Part shown: positions 43,016 to 51,707 of the stretch, piece after piece
How the letters are laid out: the number at the start of each line of letters is the position of its first letter
Numbering within the stretch: the first letter of the stretch is position 1
Source of the DNA: Marinomonas ostreistagni
GTDB taxonomy: Bacteria > Pseudomonadota > Gammaproteobacteria > Pseudomonadales > Marinomonadaceae
Direction of reading: 5' to 3'
NCBI RefSeq assembly: GCF_016461785.1
Contig: NZ_JAEMUH010000009.1
Span: 62,001 to 126,000 of the forward strand
DNA: 64,000 bases
Made by a program: the position numbers and the translations under genes
The notes under the pieces: model-generated
What the model was told of the DNA's origin: nothing
Database searches by the model: none
What the model saw: the letters and a program-made list of their open reading frames with translations, nothing else

Positions 43016-43534
43016 ATGTCTGTTCACGCAACAACGCCCTATCCAAGAACATTCTCACACATTGGTATCTCGGTACCGGACCTAGAAGCAGCGGTGAAGT
43101 TTTATACCGAAGTTTTGGGCTGGTATTTAATCATGGAGCCGACCGAAATCGTCGAAGATGATTCTGCCATTGGTGAGATGTGTACCGATGTCTTTGGCGT
43201 GGGCTGGGACAAGTTTCGCATTGCACACCTATCAACAGGTGACCGCATTGGTGTTGAGCTGTTTGAGTTTAAAAACCAAGAGAACCCGGAGAACAACTTC
43301 GAGTACTGGAAAACGGGCATTTTTCACTTCTGTGTCCAAGACCCAAATGTCGAAGAGCTGGTTGAACGCATCGTCGCAGCAGGCGGCAAGAAACGCATGA
43401 AGGCTCCGCGTTACTACTACCCTGGGGAAAAGCCATATCGAATGATCTACATGGAAGACCCATTTGGCAACATTCTTGAAATTTACAGCCACAGCTACGA
43501 GCTACATTACGCTAGCGGTGCCTACACAGGTTAA
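43016..43534 (+). CDS. VOC-family (glyoxalase/dioxygenase-fold) protein
   Basis: 172 residues with paired beta-alpha-beta-beta-beta modules. FSHIGISVPDLEAAVKFYTEVLGW and FHFCVQDPNVEELVERI are the two N-terminal edges, and MEDPFGNILEIYSHSYE contains the terminal metal ligand. Members are lactoylglutathione lyases, bleomycin-resistance proteins or dioxygenases; which applies cannot be told. It is divergent from and likely controlled by the LysR gene. A strong terminator follows. Confidence 0.8.
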   Translation: MSVHATTPYPRTFSHIGISVPDLEAAVKFYTEVLGWYLIMEPTEIVEDDSAIGEMCTDVFGVGWDKFRIAHLSTGDRIGVELFEFKNQENPENNFEYWKTGIFHFCVQDPNVEELVERIVAAGGKKRMKAPRYYYPGEKPYRMIYMEDPFGNILEIYSHSYELHYASGAYTG

Positions 43535-43549
43535 TGCTTTATCGCATCA

Positions 43550-43577
43550 CAGATGCCAGCGTCCATGCTGGCATCTG
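43550..43577. terminator. Strong hairpin between convergent VOC and AhpD-like genes
   Basis: CAGATGCCAGC (43550-43560), a 6-base loop and GCTGGCATCTG (43567-43577) make a perfect 11-bp stem, extended further out by ATCG/CGAT. It separates two convergent genes and can serve both. Confidence 0.75.
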
Positions 43578-43594
43578 CACGATAAGCTAGACGA

Positions 43595-44146
43595 TTATTT
43601 CTTTTCCCAAGCATACACTTTGAACACCTCGTCCACTGGTGTTTGCGCTAAATGATTTACGTAGTTACTCATCACTTTTTGCGACAATCCCAAGATAATT
43701 TCCAGCAACTGCTTCGGACCATAACCCGCTGCAAAGAAGGCTTCGACCTCTTGTTCTGATAAATTACCGCGGCTTCGTACCATGGCCAGAGTCGTATCAT
43801 GAAGAGCTTGTAACCTAGCCGTTGGCATCGGTGCTTCATTACGTAGCGCTTCCGTTAGCGCTGGATCCACCTTCATCATATTGGCAATGCCTGTATGGGC
43901 TGGCACACAGTAATGGCATTCATGCTCAACGTTGATGGTTTGCCAAACCACAGTGAGCTCTTCTGCATCAAAGGATGTGTCTTGAAACAACTTGTGCAGC
44001 ACCTGATAGCCTTCTAACAACTGTGGCGATTCTGCCATCACCTTATGTAACCCAGGTAAACGACCGAATGCTTTCACTGAATTTTCGATCAGCGGCTGAC
44101 TCTCTGGCGGCGCAGTCTCAATAGTATGAAATGTAAAATGACTCAT
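43595..44146 (-). CDS. AhpD/carboxymuconolactone decarboxylase-like protein
   Basis: 183 residues. The CxxC motif ECHYCVPAHTGI, preceded by the helical TVVWQTINVE, is that of the AhpD-like superfamily (peroxidase/thiol chemistry). I choose the ATG at 44146, six bases after GAGGAG; the ATG 3 bases earlier is the alternative. It is divergent from a TetR gene with two palindromes between, so it is probably induced when TetR binds a ligand such as an electrophile or peroxide. Confidence 0.85.
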   Translation of the reverse strand: MSHFTFHTIETAPPESQPLIENSVKAFGRLPGLHKVMAESPQLLEGYQVLHKLFQDTSFDAEELTVVWQTINVEHECHYCVPAHTGIANMMKVDPALTEALRNEAPMPTARLQALHDTTLAMVRSRGNLSEQEVEAFFAAGYGPKQLLEIILGLSQKVMSNYVNHLAQTPVDEVFKVYAWEKK

Positions 44147-44213
44147 CATAATCTCCTCACCTTTCACAAAAGGCGCTCTTTGAATGAATAGAACCAAAGC
44201 ACATTAACTGGAT

Positions 44214-44252
44214 TTGAACGATCGTTCAAGCCATAATTGAACAAACGTTCAA
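44214..44252. promoter_or_regulatory. Twin TetR operators between the AhpD-like and TetR genes
   Basis: TTGAACGATCGTTCAA (44214-44229, perfect) and TTGAACAAACGTTCAA (44237-44252) share the TTGAAC/GTTCAA half sites and are centred 23 bases apart. Both lie in the 124-base divergent promoter region. They are very likely the TetR binding sites. Confidence 0.9.
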
Positions 44253-44270
44253 GCAATTATTCGGCTCCCT

Positions 44271-44846
44271 ATGAAATTCGATCGACAAGAAGCATTACAT
44301 CAAGCCACCGACTTATTCTGGGCCAAGGGCTTCCATGCCACGTCTATGCGTACCATTCAGCAAGCCATGGACATGCGCCCAGGTAGCATCTACGCCAGCT
44401 TTGGCAGTAAAGAAGCACTCTTTAAGCAGGCGCTGCAGTACTACGCCGCCAACAGTCAGGCGCGGCTCGCCGCTTGCGTCGAGCAGTCAGACTCGCCCCT
44501 AGCTGGGCTGAAGCGTTTTATCTCTGAAGTAGTCATGGGCTGCGACCAAGCGCCAAGCAGCATGTGCATGTTGGTCAAAAGCATTACTGAGCTCACCGAA
44601 GACAACGTCGAGCTGCTTCTAGAAGCCAAGCGATTGTTAAATGGTATGGAACAGGCGTTTGCAGAAGTGCTCGCCCAAGCTCAAGCGCAGCAGCAACTTT
44701 CAGGCGACGTAGACAGCACGCGTCTAGCACGCTACTTGCAAATGCAGCTAATGGGGCTACGCGCTTACGTGCGCGCCAATAGCGATGCGAAAGAACACTT
44801 GGAAAGCTTGATTGATGATGTGTTTAATGGATTCATCACAACATGA
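44271..44846 (+). CDS. TetR-family transcriptional regulator
   Basis: 191 residues. The HTH (EALHQATDLFWAKGFHATSMRTIQQAMDMRPGSIYASFGSKEALFKQAL) is canonical; the rest is a helical ligand domain with MCMLVKSITELTEDNVELL. It is transcribed away from the AhpD-like gene, and twin 16-bp palindromes lie 19-57 bases upstream of its ATG. It is therefore autoregulated and controls the divergent gene. Confidence 0.92.
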   Translation: MKFDRQEALHQATDLFWAKGFHATSMRTIQQAMDMRPGSIYASFGSKEALFKQALQYYAANSQARLAACVEQSDSPLAGLKRFISEVVMGCDQAPSSMCMLVKSITELTEDNVELLLEAKRLLNGMEQAFAEVLAQAQAQQQLSGDVDSTRLARYLQMQLMGLRAYVRANSDAKEHLESLIDDVFNGFITT

Positions 44847-44956
44847 GAAAGAATACGACTACCCAACTTCTCGAGTCGTCTGGTAGTCTGTTCTCTTCAA
44901 ATTACTCTCATGAGGCGTTTAAACGACAATAAACGCCTGCTATCAAGGGAAGACCT

Positions 44957-46570
44957 ATGCTGAGTTTTGCTCCAATTCAAAAAAACTATCCTAATACACA
45001 GATGCTGAATGCTATACCTTTCGTCGGCTTTCAGGATGATGTGCTGTCCGCTGAGGAATGCGAATACATTATTGAACTGGCTTCTGGCAAAACACAAAGA
45101 GCAAAGGTTTCCCTAGACAAAGAAAGTGAGATCATCCCCGGGCGCAGCGGTAGCAACTGCTGGATCAGCTACGCCTCTGATGAGAAGGTAAAGCGAATCG
45201 GTGAACGCATCGCTCAAATCGTTGGCATTCCATTGGAAAATGCTGAGGCGATGCAGGTGATTCACTATGGTCCCGAGCAGGAGTACCGCAGCCATTACGA
45301 TGCCTACAACTTAGCCAATGAGCGCGGACAACGCTGTTGTCGTTATGGCGGACAGCGCTTGGTCACTGCGTTGGTGTATCTGAATGATGTCGAACAAGGT
45401 GGCGGAACACGTTTCGATAAGCTTAATACTGCTATCGAGGCAAAACGTGGGCGTATGGCGTTATTTAATAATGTCGACGAGGATTACAATCGCCCTCACC
45501 CTAACAGCCTTCATGCGGGAGACGCTGTTATCAAAGGTGAAAAATGGGCGTTTAACATTTGGTTCCACGCGCGGCCTATGAAAGAAAGGCAAAATTTTGA
45601 ACAATACGCCAGCCTGAAAAAGAGTCATCAGCCACATACAGAAAGCACTCTAATGCCGATCATAGCCAATCGTGCTCGGGATATTTTTACGCAGGCCATC
45701 AATCAGCTCGATCCTGTTCTGATTAAACAAGCCCACCCAGCCTGTTTTACCTACTGGGACACTTACGGGCATTCTGCCCCTGATTTATCGGATATTGATA
45801 ACAAGACCGCAGTGTTCAAATTAATCGAACGACGCATCACCAACCCGCTGGCCAATAAAGGTCAACTTGCCCAACTCCTGCAAACGCACCAGCTTGAACA
45901 CCTAGCACCAAAAACCTTTTTCAAGGTCGAACATGCTATCGCGTATGATGCCCCAGACTCTTCTCTTTGGTTTATAAAGCATATTTTCGGTACTGGCGGT
46001 AAGGATATGCGCTGCCTTCGCAAAGAAGAGTTAACAAGCATCGCTTTAGAGAAGGATCAAATCATTCAGGAAGGCGTTACTCAACTAAACTTGCTCAATG
46101 GGCGTAAGTTCACTGTGCGTATTTACTGTTTCATTTGGAATCAGAAAATTTATCTGTATAAAAATGGCTTTTTGGTGGTTCATGGAGCCGACTTTGACCC
46201 CAACAGTACAGATTACAAAGTACAGATTGATCACACGGGGTATCACAAGTCAGACGGACAAGTGAAACTCGTGCCACTGATAAACTATGCTGACTACAAT
46301 CGTTACTACCCTCTTATCAAAGAGTTGGTATCCAATCTACAGCCGATTTTAGAAAGCACACGTCATGCTTCGAGTCCGCTGGACTACACCATGTTAGGAA
46401 TGGATGTTTTGCTGCGTGAAGACGGTTCGGTTCGTCTGCTAGAAATTAATACCGTCCCCAACTTCATTCACTCTCGTGAGGTCATAGAACGCGTTAATAT
46501 TCCTTTTTTCAAAGCGGCTATCAGCACGATGCTTGGGGATAGCAGTATCGTTTTTGAAAAAATCTGTTAA
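44957..46570 (+). CDS. Prolyl-4-hydroxylase-type dioxygenase fused to TTL-type ATP-grasp ligase
   Basis: 537 residues. The N-terminal half (about 15-205) is a 2-oxoglutarate/Fe(II) dioxygenase of the P4H type: H113-x-D115 in YRSHYDAY, then H186 and K196 in SLHAGDAVIKGEKW for the second iron ligand and the 2OG salt bridge. The C-terminal half (about 270-530) resembles tubulin-tyrosine-ligase ATP-grasp proteins: WFIKHIFGTGGKDM for nucleotide contacts and LLEINTVPN (E496, N498) for magnesium. The two activities together suggest hydroxylation plus amino-acid ligation of a peptide or protein. No signal peptide. It is read alone, 110 bases after the tetR gene. Confidence 0.85.
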   Translation: MLSFAPIQKNYPNTQMLNAIPFVGFQDDVLSAEECEYIIELASGKTQRAKVSLDKESEIIPGRSGSNCWISYASDEKVKRIGERIAQIVGIPLENAEAMQVIHYGPEQEYRSHYDAYNLANERGQRCCRYGGQRLVTALVYLNDVEQGGGTRFDKLNTAIEAKRGRMALFNNVDEDYNRPHPNSLHAGDAVIKGEKWAFNIWFHARPMKERQNFEQYASLKKSHQPHTESTLMPIIANRARDIFTQAINQLDPVLIKQAHPACFTYWDTYGHSAPDLSDIDNKTAVFKLIERRITNPLANKGQLAQLLQTHQLEHLAPKTFFKVEHAIAYDAPDSSLWFIKHIFGTGGKDMRCLRKEELTSIALEKDQIIQEGVTQLNLLNGRKFTVRIYCFIWNQKIYLYKNGFLVVHGADFDPNSTDYKVQIDHTGYHKSDGQVKLVPLINYADYNRYYPLIKELVSNLQPILESTRHASSPLDYTMLGMDVLLREDGSVRLLEINTVPNFIHSREVIERVNIPFFKAAISTMLGDSSIVFEKIC

Positions 46571-46743
46571 TCAAACAACGTTTACCAAAGCCGTTATTTT
46601 TATATAACCTTTTGTTTTTAAATGCATAAAATCGACCACCGTACATTTGAAAGCAATCTTTACTCACAAATTCTCCCATCCTTAAGAGTTTCTTAAGTTT
46701 CGCGCTTTATCTTTTGATTATAAATCAAACAGAGGAAGCGCGA

Positions 46744-47355
46744 ATGAAGCACTCTATTACACGAACTGATAACGAATTATCTCTCGATATTGTGTGTCCT
46801 TCTGACCCACGCTGGGAGGCCGTTGTTAAGCATGTGTCGACTCGGTATCGCCAAGCTTTCTTTGCTGATTTACAACAATTCATGCCGGCTTATCTCACCC
46901 TGACGGACCATAACGAGATCATGTCTGTCTGTGGTTTCCGCCAAGCTAACACTGAACAATTGTATCTAGAGCAATACCTAGATGATGAAGCACAAATCCT
47001 GCTATCAGATGCCTTCAAGTGCGAGGTTAAGCGCGACCACTTGGTGGAGTTTGGTCACTTAGCGTCTTTCGCTCAAGGATTGTCGACTCTGCATTTCTAT
47101 CTGATTGCGCAGATGTTGGTAGAACGTGGTGTGGAGTGGTGTATTTTCACCGCAACCGAATCCCTTCATACCATGATGGCGCGCTTAGGACTTGAGCCGC
47201 AGATCATTGCTCAGGCTGACAAAAGCAAAGTACCAGACGCCCACACAACTTGGGGGGCCTATTACGAGCATCAGCCGAGAGTGCTAGCCGGCAACTTAGT
47301 AAAAGGACTGGAGCGCTTAAGCTTCGTTCAAGAACGCAGACGCAAACTCGCCTAG
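46744..47355 (+). CDS. Thermostable hemolysin family protein (GNAT-like fold)
   Basis: 203 residues from the ATG at 46744, with AGAGGAAG just upstream; a 10-codon upstream extension lacks this. The pattern RYRQAFFADLQQFMPAYLTLTDHNEIMSVCGFRQA, then LYLEQYLDDEAQ and FGHLASFAQGLSTLHFYLIAQMLVERGVEWCIFTAT, matches the thermostable hemolysin (delta-VPH, PF12261) family, which relates to GNAT and autoinducer-synthase folds. It is the first gene of a seven-gene cluster with 7 bases to the next, so an enzymatic role is more plausible than a cytolysin. Confidence 0.88.
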   Translation: MKHSITRTDNELSLDIVCPSDPRWEAVVKHVSTRYRQAFFADLQQFMPAYLTLTDHNEIMSVCGFRQANTEQLYLEQYLDDEAQILLSDAFKCEVKRDHLVEFGHLASFAQGLSTLHFYLIAQMLVERGVEWCIFTATESLHTMMARLGLEPQIIAQADKSKVPDAHTTWGAYYEHQPRVLAGNLVKGLERLSFVQERRRKLA

Positions 47356-47362
47356 GTATCCT

Positions 47363-48895
47363 ATGAACAAGATTCTTTTCGCACTGCATCATTGGGCTCA
47401 ACAAGCACCGAATAAAGTCGCGTTGGTCGGCCTCGACCATCACGAACAGCCTTATCAGCTAAGCTATGCAGAACTTTGGCAACAGGTGCAACAGACGTCA
47501 GAGCAGCTTAAAGCCCTGAATATCACTTCTCTTGCGTTACGTGCAGAAAACTCACTCTATTGGGCCATTATCGATTTAGCCGCGATGCATGCCGGGGCCG
47601 TCGTTGTACCTGTGCCTACTTTTTTCTCTGAACAGCAAGTACTGCATACTCTGGAACAATCGGATGTGGATGCGTTAATCGGCGACTGGAGTACCATTCG
47701 ATCCGACGCCTTACAAGCACTGGGGGTACAAATCAGTACACCAGAGTACCTCGTTAACTTGCCTGTTTATCGCCGCACATCAAATGCCCAACATGCTTAC
47801 CTATCTGGGACAGGGAAAATCACCTTTACGTCAGGTTCAACGGGTCAACCAAAAGGCGTGTGCTTAAGTCACGAGCACATCAGTATTGTCGCTCAGTCCT
47901 TGGCAGATTGCGTTAATGGCATTGCTGAGACACATCTGGTGTTACTTCCTCTTTCTACGCTACTGGAGAATATTACGGGTATCTATGTGCCGATTTTGTT
48001 GGGGGCCACATCGCATATTTTACCGGGACAACGCACGGGGCTGATGGGCTCTAGTCAATTCGACCCGCAACGCTTTGCTCAAACATTAGCGGTCATTCAG
48101 CCAGAGAGCTTAGTGCTGACGCCGGCTCTATTATTGGCACTTATTCATGTGGCGACGCTGCAACCAGCATTGGTGACATCACTTAAATTTGTCGCCGTTG
48201 GCGGTGCCCGCGTGTCTTCACAACTGATTCAAGCCGCTCATGCATTGGGTATTCCTGCGTTTGAAGGCTATGGCTTATCTGAATGTGGTTCTGTGGTGTG
48301 CCTAAACACACCAACGTCTATGAAAGCAGGCTCTTGCGGTAAGCCACTGCCTCACTCAGAAGTTCGCATCGCAGAAGATGGCGAACTGTTGGTAAAAGGT
48401 AATGTTGCCTTGGGTTACCTCAATGAGCCCTTTCAGTCGGAATGGCTGGCGACTGGCGACCTTGCACAAATGGATGAGCAAGGGTTTATCACCCTTTCTG
48501 GACGTAAGAAGAATCTGATTGTTACCGCATATGGACGCAATATTTCCCCTGAATGGATCGAATCTGAAGCGCTTGCCCTCTTGCCGATGAACCCTCTTAT
48601 CATCACGGGAGATGGCGAACAAGCTTTGTGTGCCGTGGTAAGTAACGCTGAGGATGTGCTGAATAAAGTGGCGCAACTTAATGCGTTACTACCGGACTAT
48701 GCCCGTATCCGCACCTTGCTGTTATTGGAGAATCCCAACGCCATCCCTCATTGGTACACCGACAATGGCAAGGTCAAACGCGATGAAGTAGAAGCCAGCG
48801 TTAAGCAATTGCTTGCGAGCCATGGCGACCTATCACTCGCAGGCCAGTCCATAGAGCGCATCGATTTACCTTTTTCTCACCCTATTTCTGTCTAA
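47363..48895 (+). CDS. AMP-binding acyl-ligase (ANL superfamily)
   Basis: 510 residues. ANL core motifs are ITFTSGSTGQPKGVCLSH (A3-type phosphate loop), YGLSECGSV, TGDLAQMDEQGFITLSGRKKNLIVTAYGRNISPEWIE (A7/A8) and the C-terminal NGKVKRDEV lysine. It activates a carboxylic (probably fatty) acid as an acyl-adenylate and passes it to CoA or another acceptor. It lies between the thermostable hemolysin and the haem-oxygenase-like gene with spacings of 7 and 22 bases. Confidence 0.9.
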   Translation: MNKILFALHHWAQQAPNKVALVGLDHHEQPYQLSYAELWQQVQQTSEQLKALNITSLALRAENSLYWAIIDLAAMHAGAVVVPVPTFFSEQQVLHTLEQSDVDALIGDWSTIRSDALQALGVQISTPEYLVNLPVYRRTSNAQHAYLSGTGKITFTSGSTGQPKGVCLSHEHISIVAQSLADCVNGIAETHLVLLPLSTLLENITGIYVPILLGATSHILPGQRTGLMGSSQFDPQRFAQTLAVIQPESLVLTPALLLALIHVATLQPALVTSLKFVAVGGARVSSQLIQAAHALGIPAFEGYGLSECGSVVCLNTPTSMKAGSCGKPLPHSEVRIAEDGELLVKGNVALGYLNEPFQSEWLATGDLAQMDEQGFITLSGRKKNLIVTAYGRNISPEWIESEALALLPMNPLIITGDGEQALCAVVSNAEDVLNKVAQLNALLPDYARIRTLLLLENPNAIPHWYTDNGKVKRDEVEASVKQLLASHGDLSLAGQSIERIDLPFSHPISV

Positions 48896-48917
48896 TTTTT
48901 ATTTTTTGGAGATTGTT

Positions 48918-49601
48918 ATGAGTCGTTTTTTTGATCAACTAAAACAGCAAACACAACCCGCTCAAACGCAAATGCTCATGGCCCCGGTCATCGCCAATGT
49001 GCAGCAAGGCAATATTTCGAAAGAACTGTATATCGCGTTTTTGACACAAGCCTACCATCATGTAAAACACACCGTACCTTTGCTGATGGCTTGCGGCGGC
49101 CGTTTAACTCAAGAGTACGAATGGGTACGCAAAGCCTTGGCGGAATACATCGAAGAAGAGTACGGCCATCAAGAGTGGATTCTGAATGATATCCAAGCCT
49201 GTGGTGGTGATGCAGAAGCGGTTCGTCACAACATTGGCGAAGGCAAAGTCGGACAAGCGATTGAGTTGATGACATCGTATCTCTATCACCAGATTGATCG
49301 CCATAATCCTATGGCTTTGTTTGGTATGGTGTGGGTACTTGAAGGCACCAGTGTCGGCATTGGCGGTCAAATTGCAGCAAAGATCCAAAGCACGCTACAA
49401 CTGCCTGAGTCAGCTATGAGCTATCTCGTTTCACACAGTGTACTCGACCAAGACCATTTGAAATTCTTTGAAGAGCTAATGAATCAAGTCACACAGCCAG
49501 AAGACCAACAAGCCATTATTGAATCGGCCAACATGGTGTTTTCTTTGTACGGCCAAATGCTGCGCGACTTGCCCACGCAATCAGCCCTGAATGCAGCCTG
49601 A
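48918..49601 (+). CDS. Haem-oxygenase-like diiron protein (TenA/PqqC/UndA superfamily)
   Basis: 227 residues starting at the ATG with GGAG 8 bases upstream. Helices carry putative metal ligands: AEYIEEEYGHQEW (E81, H84), VLEGTSVG (E142) and HSVLDQDHLKF (H173, D177, H180). This is the spacing of the haem-oxygenase-like diiron oxidase group (UndA, BesC, SznF-like) rather than of thiaminases. Such enzymes oxidatively decarboxylate or fragment fatty acids and amino acids. With an acyl-ligase upstream and an SDR downstream, an acyl-derived small molecule is likely. Confidence 0.8.
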   Translation: MSRFFDQLKQQTQPAQTQMLMAPVIANVQQGNISKELYIAFLTQAYHHVKHTVPLLMACGGRLTQEYEWVRKALAEYIEEEYGHQEWILNDIQACGGDAEAVRHNIGEGKVGQAIELMTSYLYHQIDRHNPMALFGMVWVLEGTSVGIGGQIAAKIQSTLQLPESAMSYLVSHSVLDQDHLKFFEELMNQVTQPEDQQAIIESANMVFSLYGQMLRDLPTQSALNAA

Positions 49602-49609
49602 GGTGATCT

Positions 49610-50404
49610 ATGATTATCCAAGACAGTCACATCGTTTTAATTGGCGCAACAGGTGGCATCGGTCAAGCAACCGCACTTGAGCTGGCTCGTCGCGGTGCTC
49701 GTCTGACGCTGGTATCCCGCCATTTAGATGCACTCAATGAGTTGAAAAATACTCTCCCAAATCCTGAGCAGCATACTGTCATGGCGATCGATATTACTTC
49801 AAAAGTGGACCTTGCTAGCCTGTCTGAGCATATTCAGGCTCACGGAAAAGCAGACGCCTTAATTAATAATGCAGGCGCTAATCACTTTTCCATGCTCAGT
49901 CAGAAGCAGGCAAAAGAGGTAGAACATGACGTTCAGCTGAACTTGATCGCCCCTATGCTGATCTGCCAGTCCGCATTCTCTTGGCTAAATCAACCAGGCA
50001 TCATGCTCAATATTGGCTCAACGTTTGGCTCAATAGGCTACCCAGGTTATACCTCTTATTGTGCAGCCAAAGCCGGATTGCAGCGCTTTACTGAAGCACT
50101 GGATCGAGAACTACACACTACAGGAATTCGAGTACTTTATCTGGCACCTAGAGCCACCGATACCGCATTGAACAGCCATGCGGTGATCGAAATGAATCAA
50201 AAACTAGGCAATAGAACCGATTCACCGTTAGTCGTTGCAGAACATATCGTCATGATGCTTGAACAGGAAATATCAGCTAAATGGATTGGCTGGCCAGAAA
50301 AACTGTTTGCTCGTATCAATCAAATCTTTCCAAGCATCGTGTCATCTGCCATTCGCAAGCAACACGCAACCATTCAAAATTTTATCAACCGTACAAGCCA
50401 CTAG
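49610..50404 (+). CDS. SDR-family oxidoreductase
   Basis: 264 residues. The nucleotide site GATGGIG (residues 12-18), the NNAG motif (ALINNAGAN), the active serine in NIGSTFGSIGYPGYT and YxxxK (YTSYCAAK) define a classical short-chain dehydrogenase. The C-terminus is basic and helical. It probably reduces a ketone or aldehyde intermediate. It follows the diiron gene by 8 bases and is 10 bases before the TPR gene. Confidence 0.9.
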   Translation: MIIQDSHIVLIGATGGIGQATALELARRGARLTLVSRHLDALNELKNTLPNPEQHTVMAIDITSKVDLASLSEHIQAHGKADALINNAGANHFSMLSQKQAKEVEHDVQLNLIAPMLICQSAFSWLNQPGIMLNIGSTFGSIGYPGYTSYCAAKAGLQRFTEALDRELHTTGIRVLYLAPRATDTALNSHAVIEMNQKLGNRTDSPLVVAEHIVMMLEQEISAKWIGWPEKLFARINQIFPSIVSSAIRKQHATIQNFINRTSH

Positions 50405-50414
50405 GAGGCAAATG

Positions 50415-51047
50415 ATGAATAATAAACGACTCCTGACACTCGCCATTTGTTCCACACTGACCGCCTCTGCCAGTTTTGCCGCCTCAACAGAGCTGCAAGC
50501 GCTTCAAACAAGCTGGGCAAAGTGCCAATACAACACATCTGACAAAGACCAAAAAGAGCAATGTTTAAATGAAGTGGTTCAGAAGAATACTGAGTACCTA
50601 GATGCACACCCGAATGATCCTGAGTTAACCGTATGGCTAGCGATTAATAAATCGACTTTGGCTGGTGCTAAAGGCGGTTTAGGCGCATTATCATTGGTGA
50701 AAGAGGCTAAAGCATTACTCGAAAGCGTCATTGATCGTGCGCCGCAAACATTGGACGGCTCAGCCTACACCAGTCTAGGTTCACTATACTATCAAGTACC
50801 TGGCTGGCCACTCGGATTTGGCAATGATAAAACAGCTGAGCAAATGCTGAAAAAAGCCTTAGAAATTAACCCGAATGGTATCGATCCGAATTACTTTTAT
50901 GCGGATTTCCTAGCACAAGATGGTCGCAAAGAAGAAGCCAAACAGTATTTCAATCGAGCCCTACAAGCTCCATCACGCCCTGACCGCCCGTTGGCTGATC
51001 AAGGCCGTAAAATGGAGATCCAAGCGAAACTCAAGGAACTTTCATAA
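50415..51047 (+). CDS. Periplasmic TPR protein
   Basis: 210 residues with a signal peptide (KRLLTLAICSTLTASASFAA, cleavage about residue 23). TPR-type helix pairs follow (ELTVWLAINKSTLAGAKGGLGALSLVKEAKALLESVID, TAEQMLKKALEINPNGIDPNYFYADFLAQDG). Start choice: of two adjacent ATGs, the one at 50415 is 6 bases from AGGAGG. It probably supports a cell-envelope or transport step of the pathway. It sits 3 bases before the response-regulator gene. Confidence 0.8.
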   Translation: MNNKRLLTLAICSTLTASASFAASTELQALQTSWAKCQYNTSDKDQKEQCLNEVVQKNTEYLDAHPNDPELTVWLAINKSTLAGAKGGLGALSLVKEAKALLESVIDRAPQTLDGSAYTSLGSLYYQVPGWPLGFGNDKTAEQMLKKALEINPNGIDPNYFYADFLAQDGRKEEAKQYFNRALQAPSRPDRPLADQGRKMEIQAKLKELS

Positions 51048-51050
51048 GTT

Positions 51051-51707
51051 ATGCGCTTACTACTGGTAGAAGATGACAAGTTATTAGGGCAATCCATGGT
51101 GACGTCGTTAAGTCGCCATGGCTACACGGTAGACTGGGTTGAGCAAGGGGCAGGCGTTGTCACTGCGTTAAAAACCGAAGTCTTTACTGCGGTGATTCTT
51201 GATCTCACTCTACCAGACATGGATGGATTAGACGTACTACGCAGCCTTCGTCATAGCGGTTACAAATTACCCGTTATGATTCTCACGGCAAGGGATGACA
51301 TTCAAGACCGAGTGCAAGGGCTAGATCGAGGCGCTGATGACTACCTTGGAAAGCCGTTTGCGCTGGAAGAATTACTGGCTCGTTTACGGGTATTGATTCG
51401 ACGTCAGTCTGGTAATGCGGATGAGGTCATTCAAGTTGGCCCTTTGACCTTATCCCTTTCAGAGCAAGCGGTTAGCTACGACAGTGAACCGCTGAAATTG
51501 ACGAAGAATGAATTCAAATTACTCGCCAGCTTTATGATCAATGCAGGCCGGGTACAAAGCAAAGAGCAATTGCAGCAATCTCTGCACGGCTGGGATGACA
51601 GCGCCAGTGATAATGCCATCGAAGTACACATTCATAACCTTCGAAAAAAAGCCCCTAATGTTGTGATTAAAACGATTCGTGGCGTAGGGTACATTCTTGA
51701 AAAGTAA
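51051..51707 (+). CDS. OmpR/QseB-type response regulator
   Basis: 218 residues. The receiver domain has the phosphoacceptor D51 in VILDLTLPDMDG and the lysine in DYLGKPF. The C-terminal winged helix (KLTKNEFKLLASFMINAGRVQSKEQLQQSLHGWDDSASDNAIEVHIHNLRKK) is of OmpR type. It is cognate to the downstream kinase (11-base overlap). It probably controls the upstream biosynthetic genes, though no binding site is clear. Confidence 0.92.
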   Translation: MRLLLVEDDKLLGQSMVTSLSRHGYTVDWVEQGAGVVTALKTEVFTAVILDLTLPDMDGLDVLRSLRHSGYKLPVMILTARDDIQDRVQGLDRGADDYLGKPFALEELLARLRVLIRRQSGNADEVIQVGPLTLSLSEQAVSYDSEPLKLTKNEFKLLASFMINAGRVQSKEQLQQSLHGWDDSASDNAIEVHIHNLRKKAPNVVIKTIRGVGYILEK

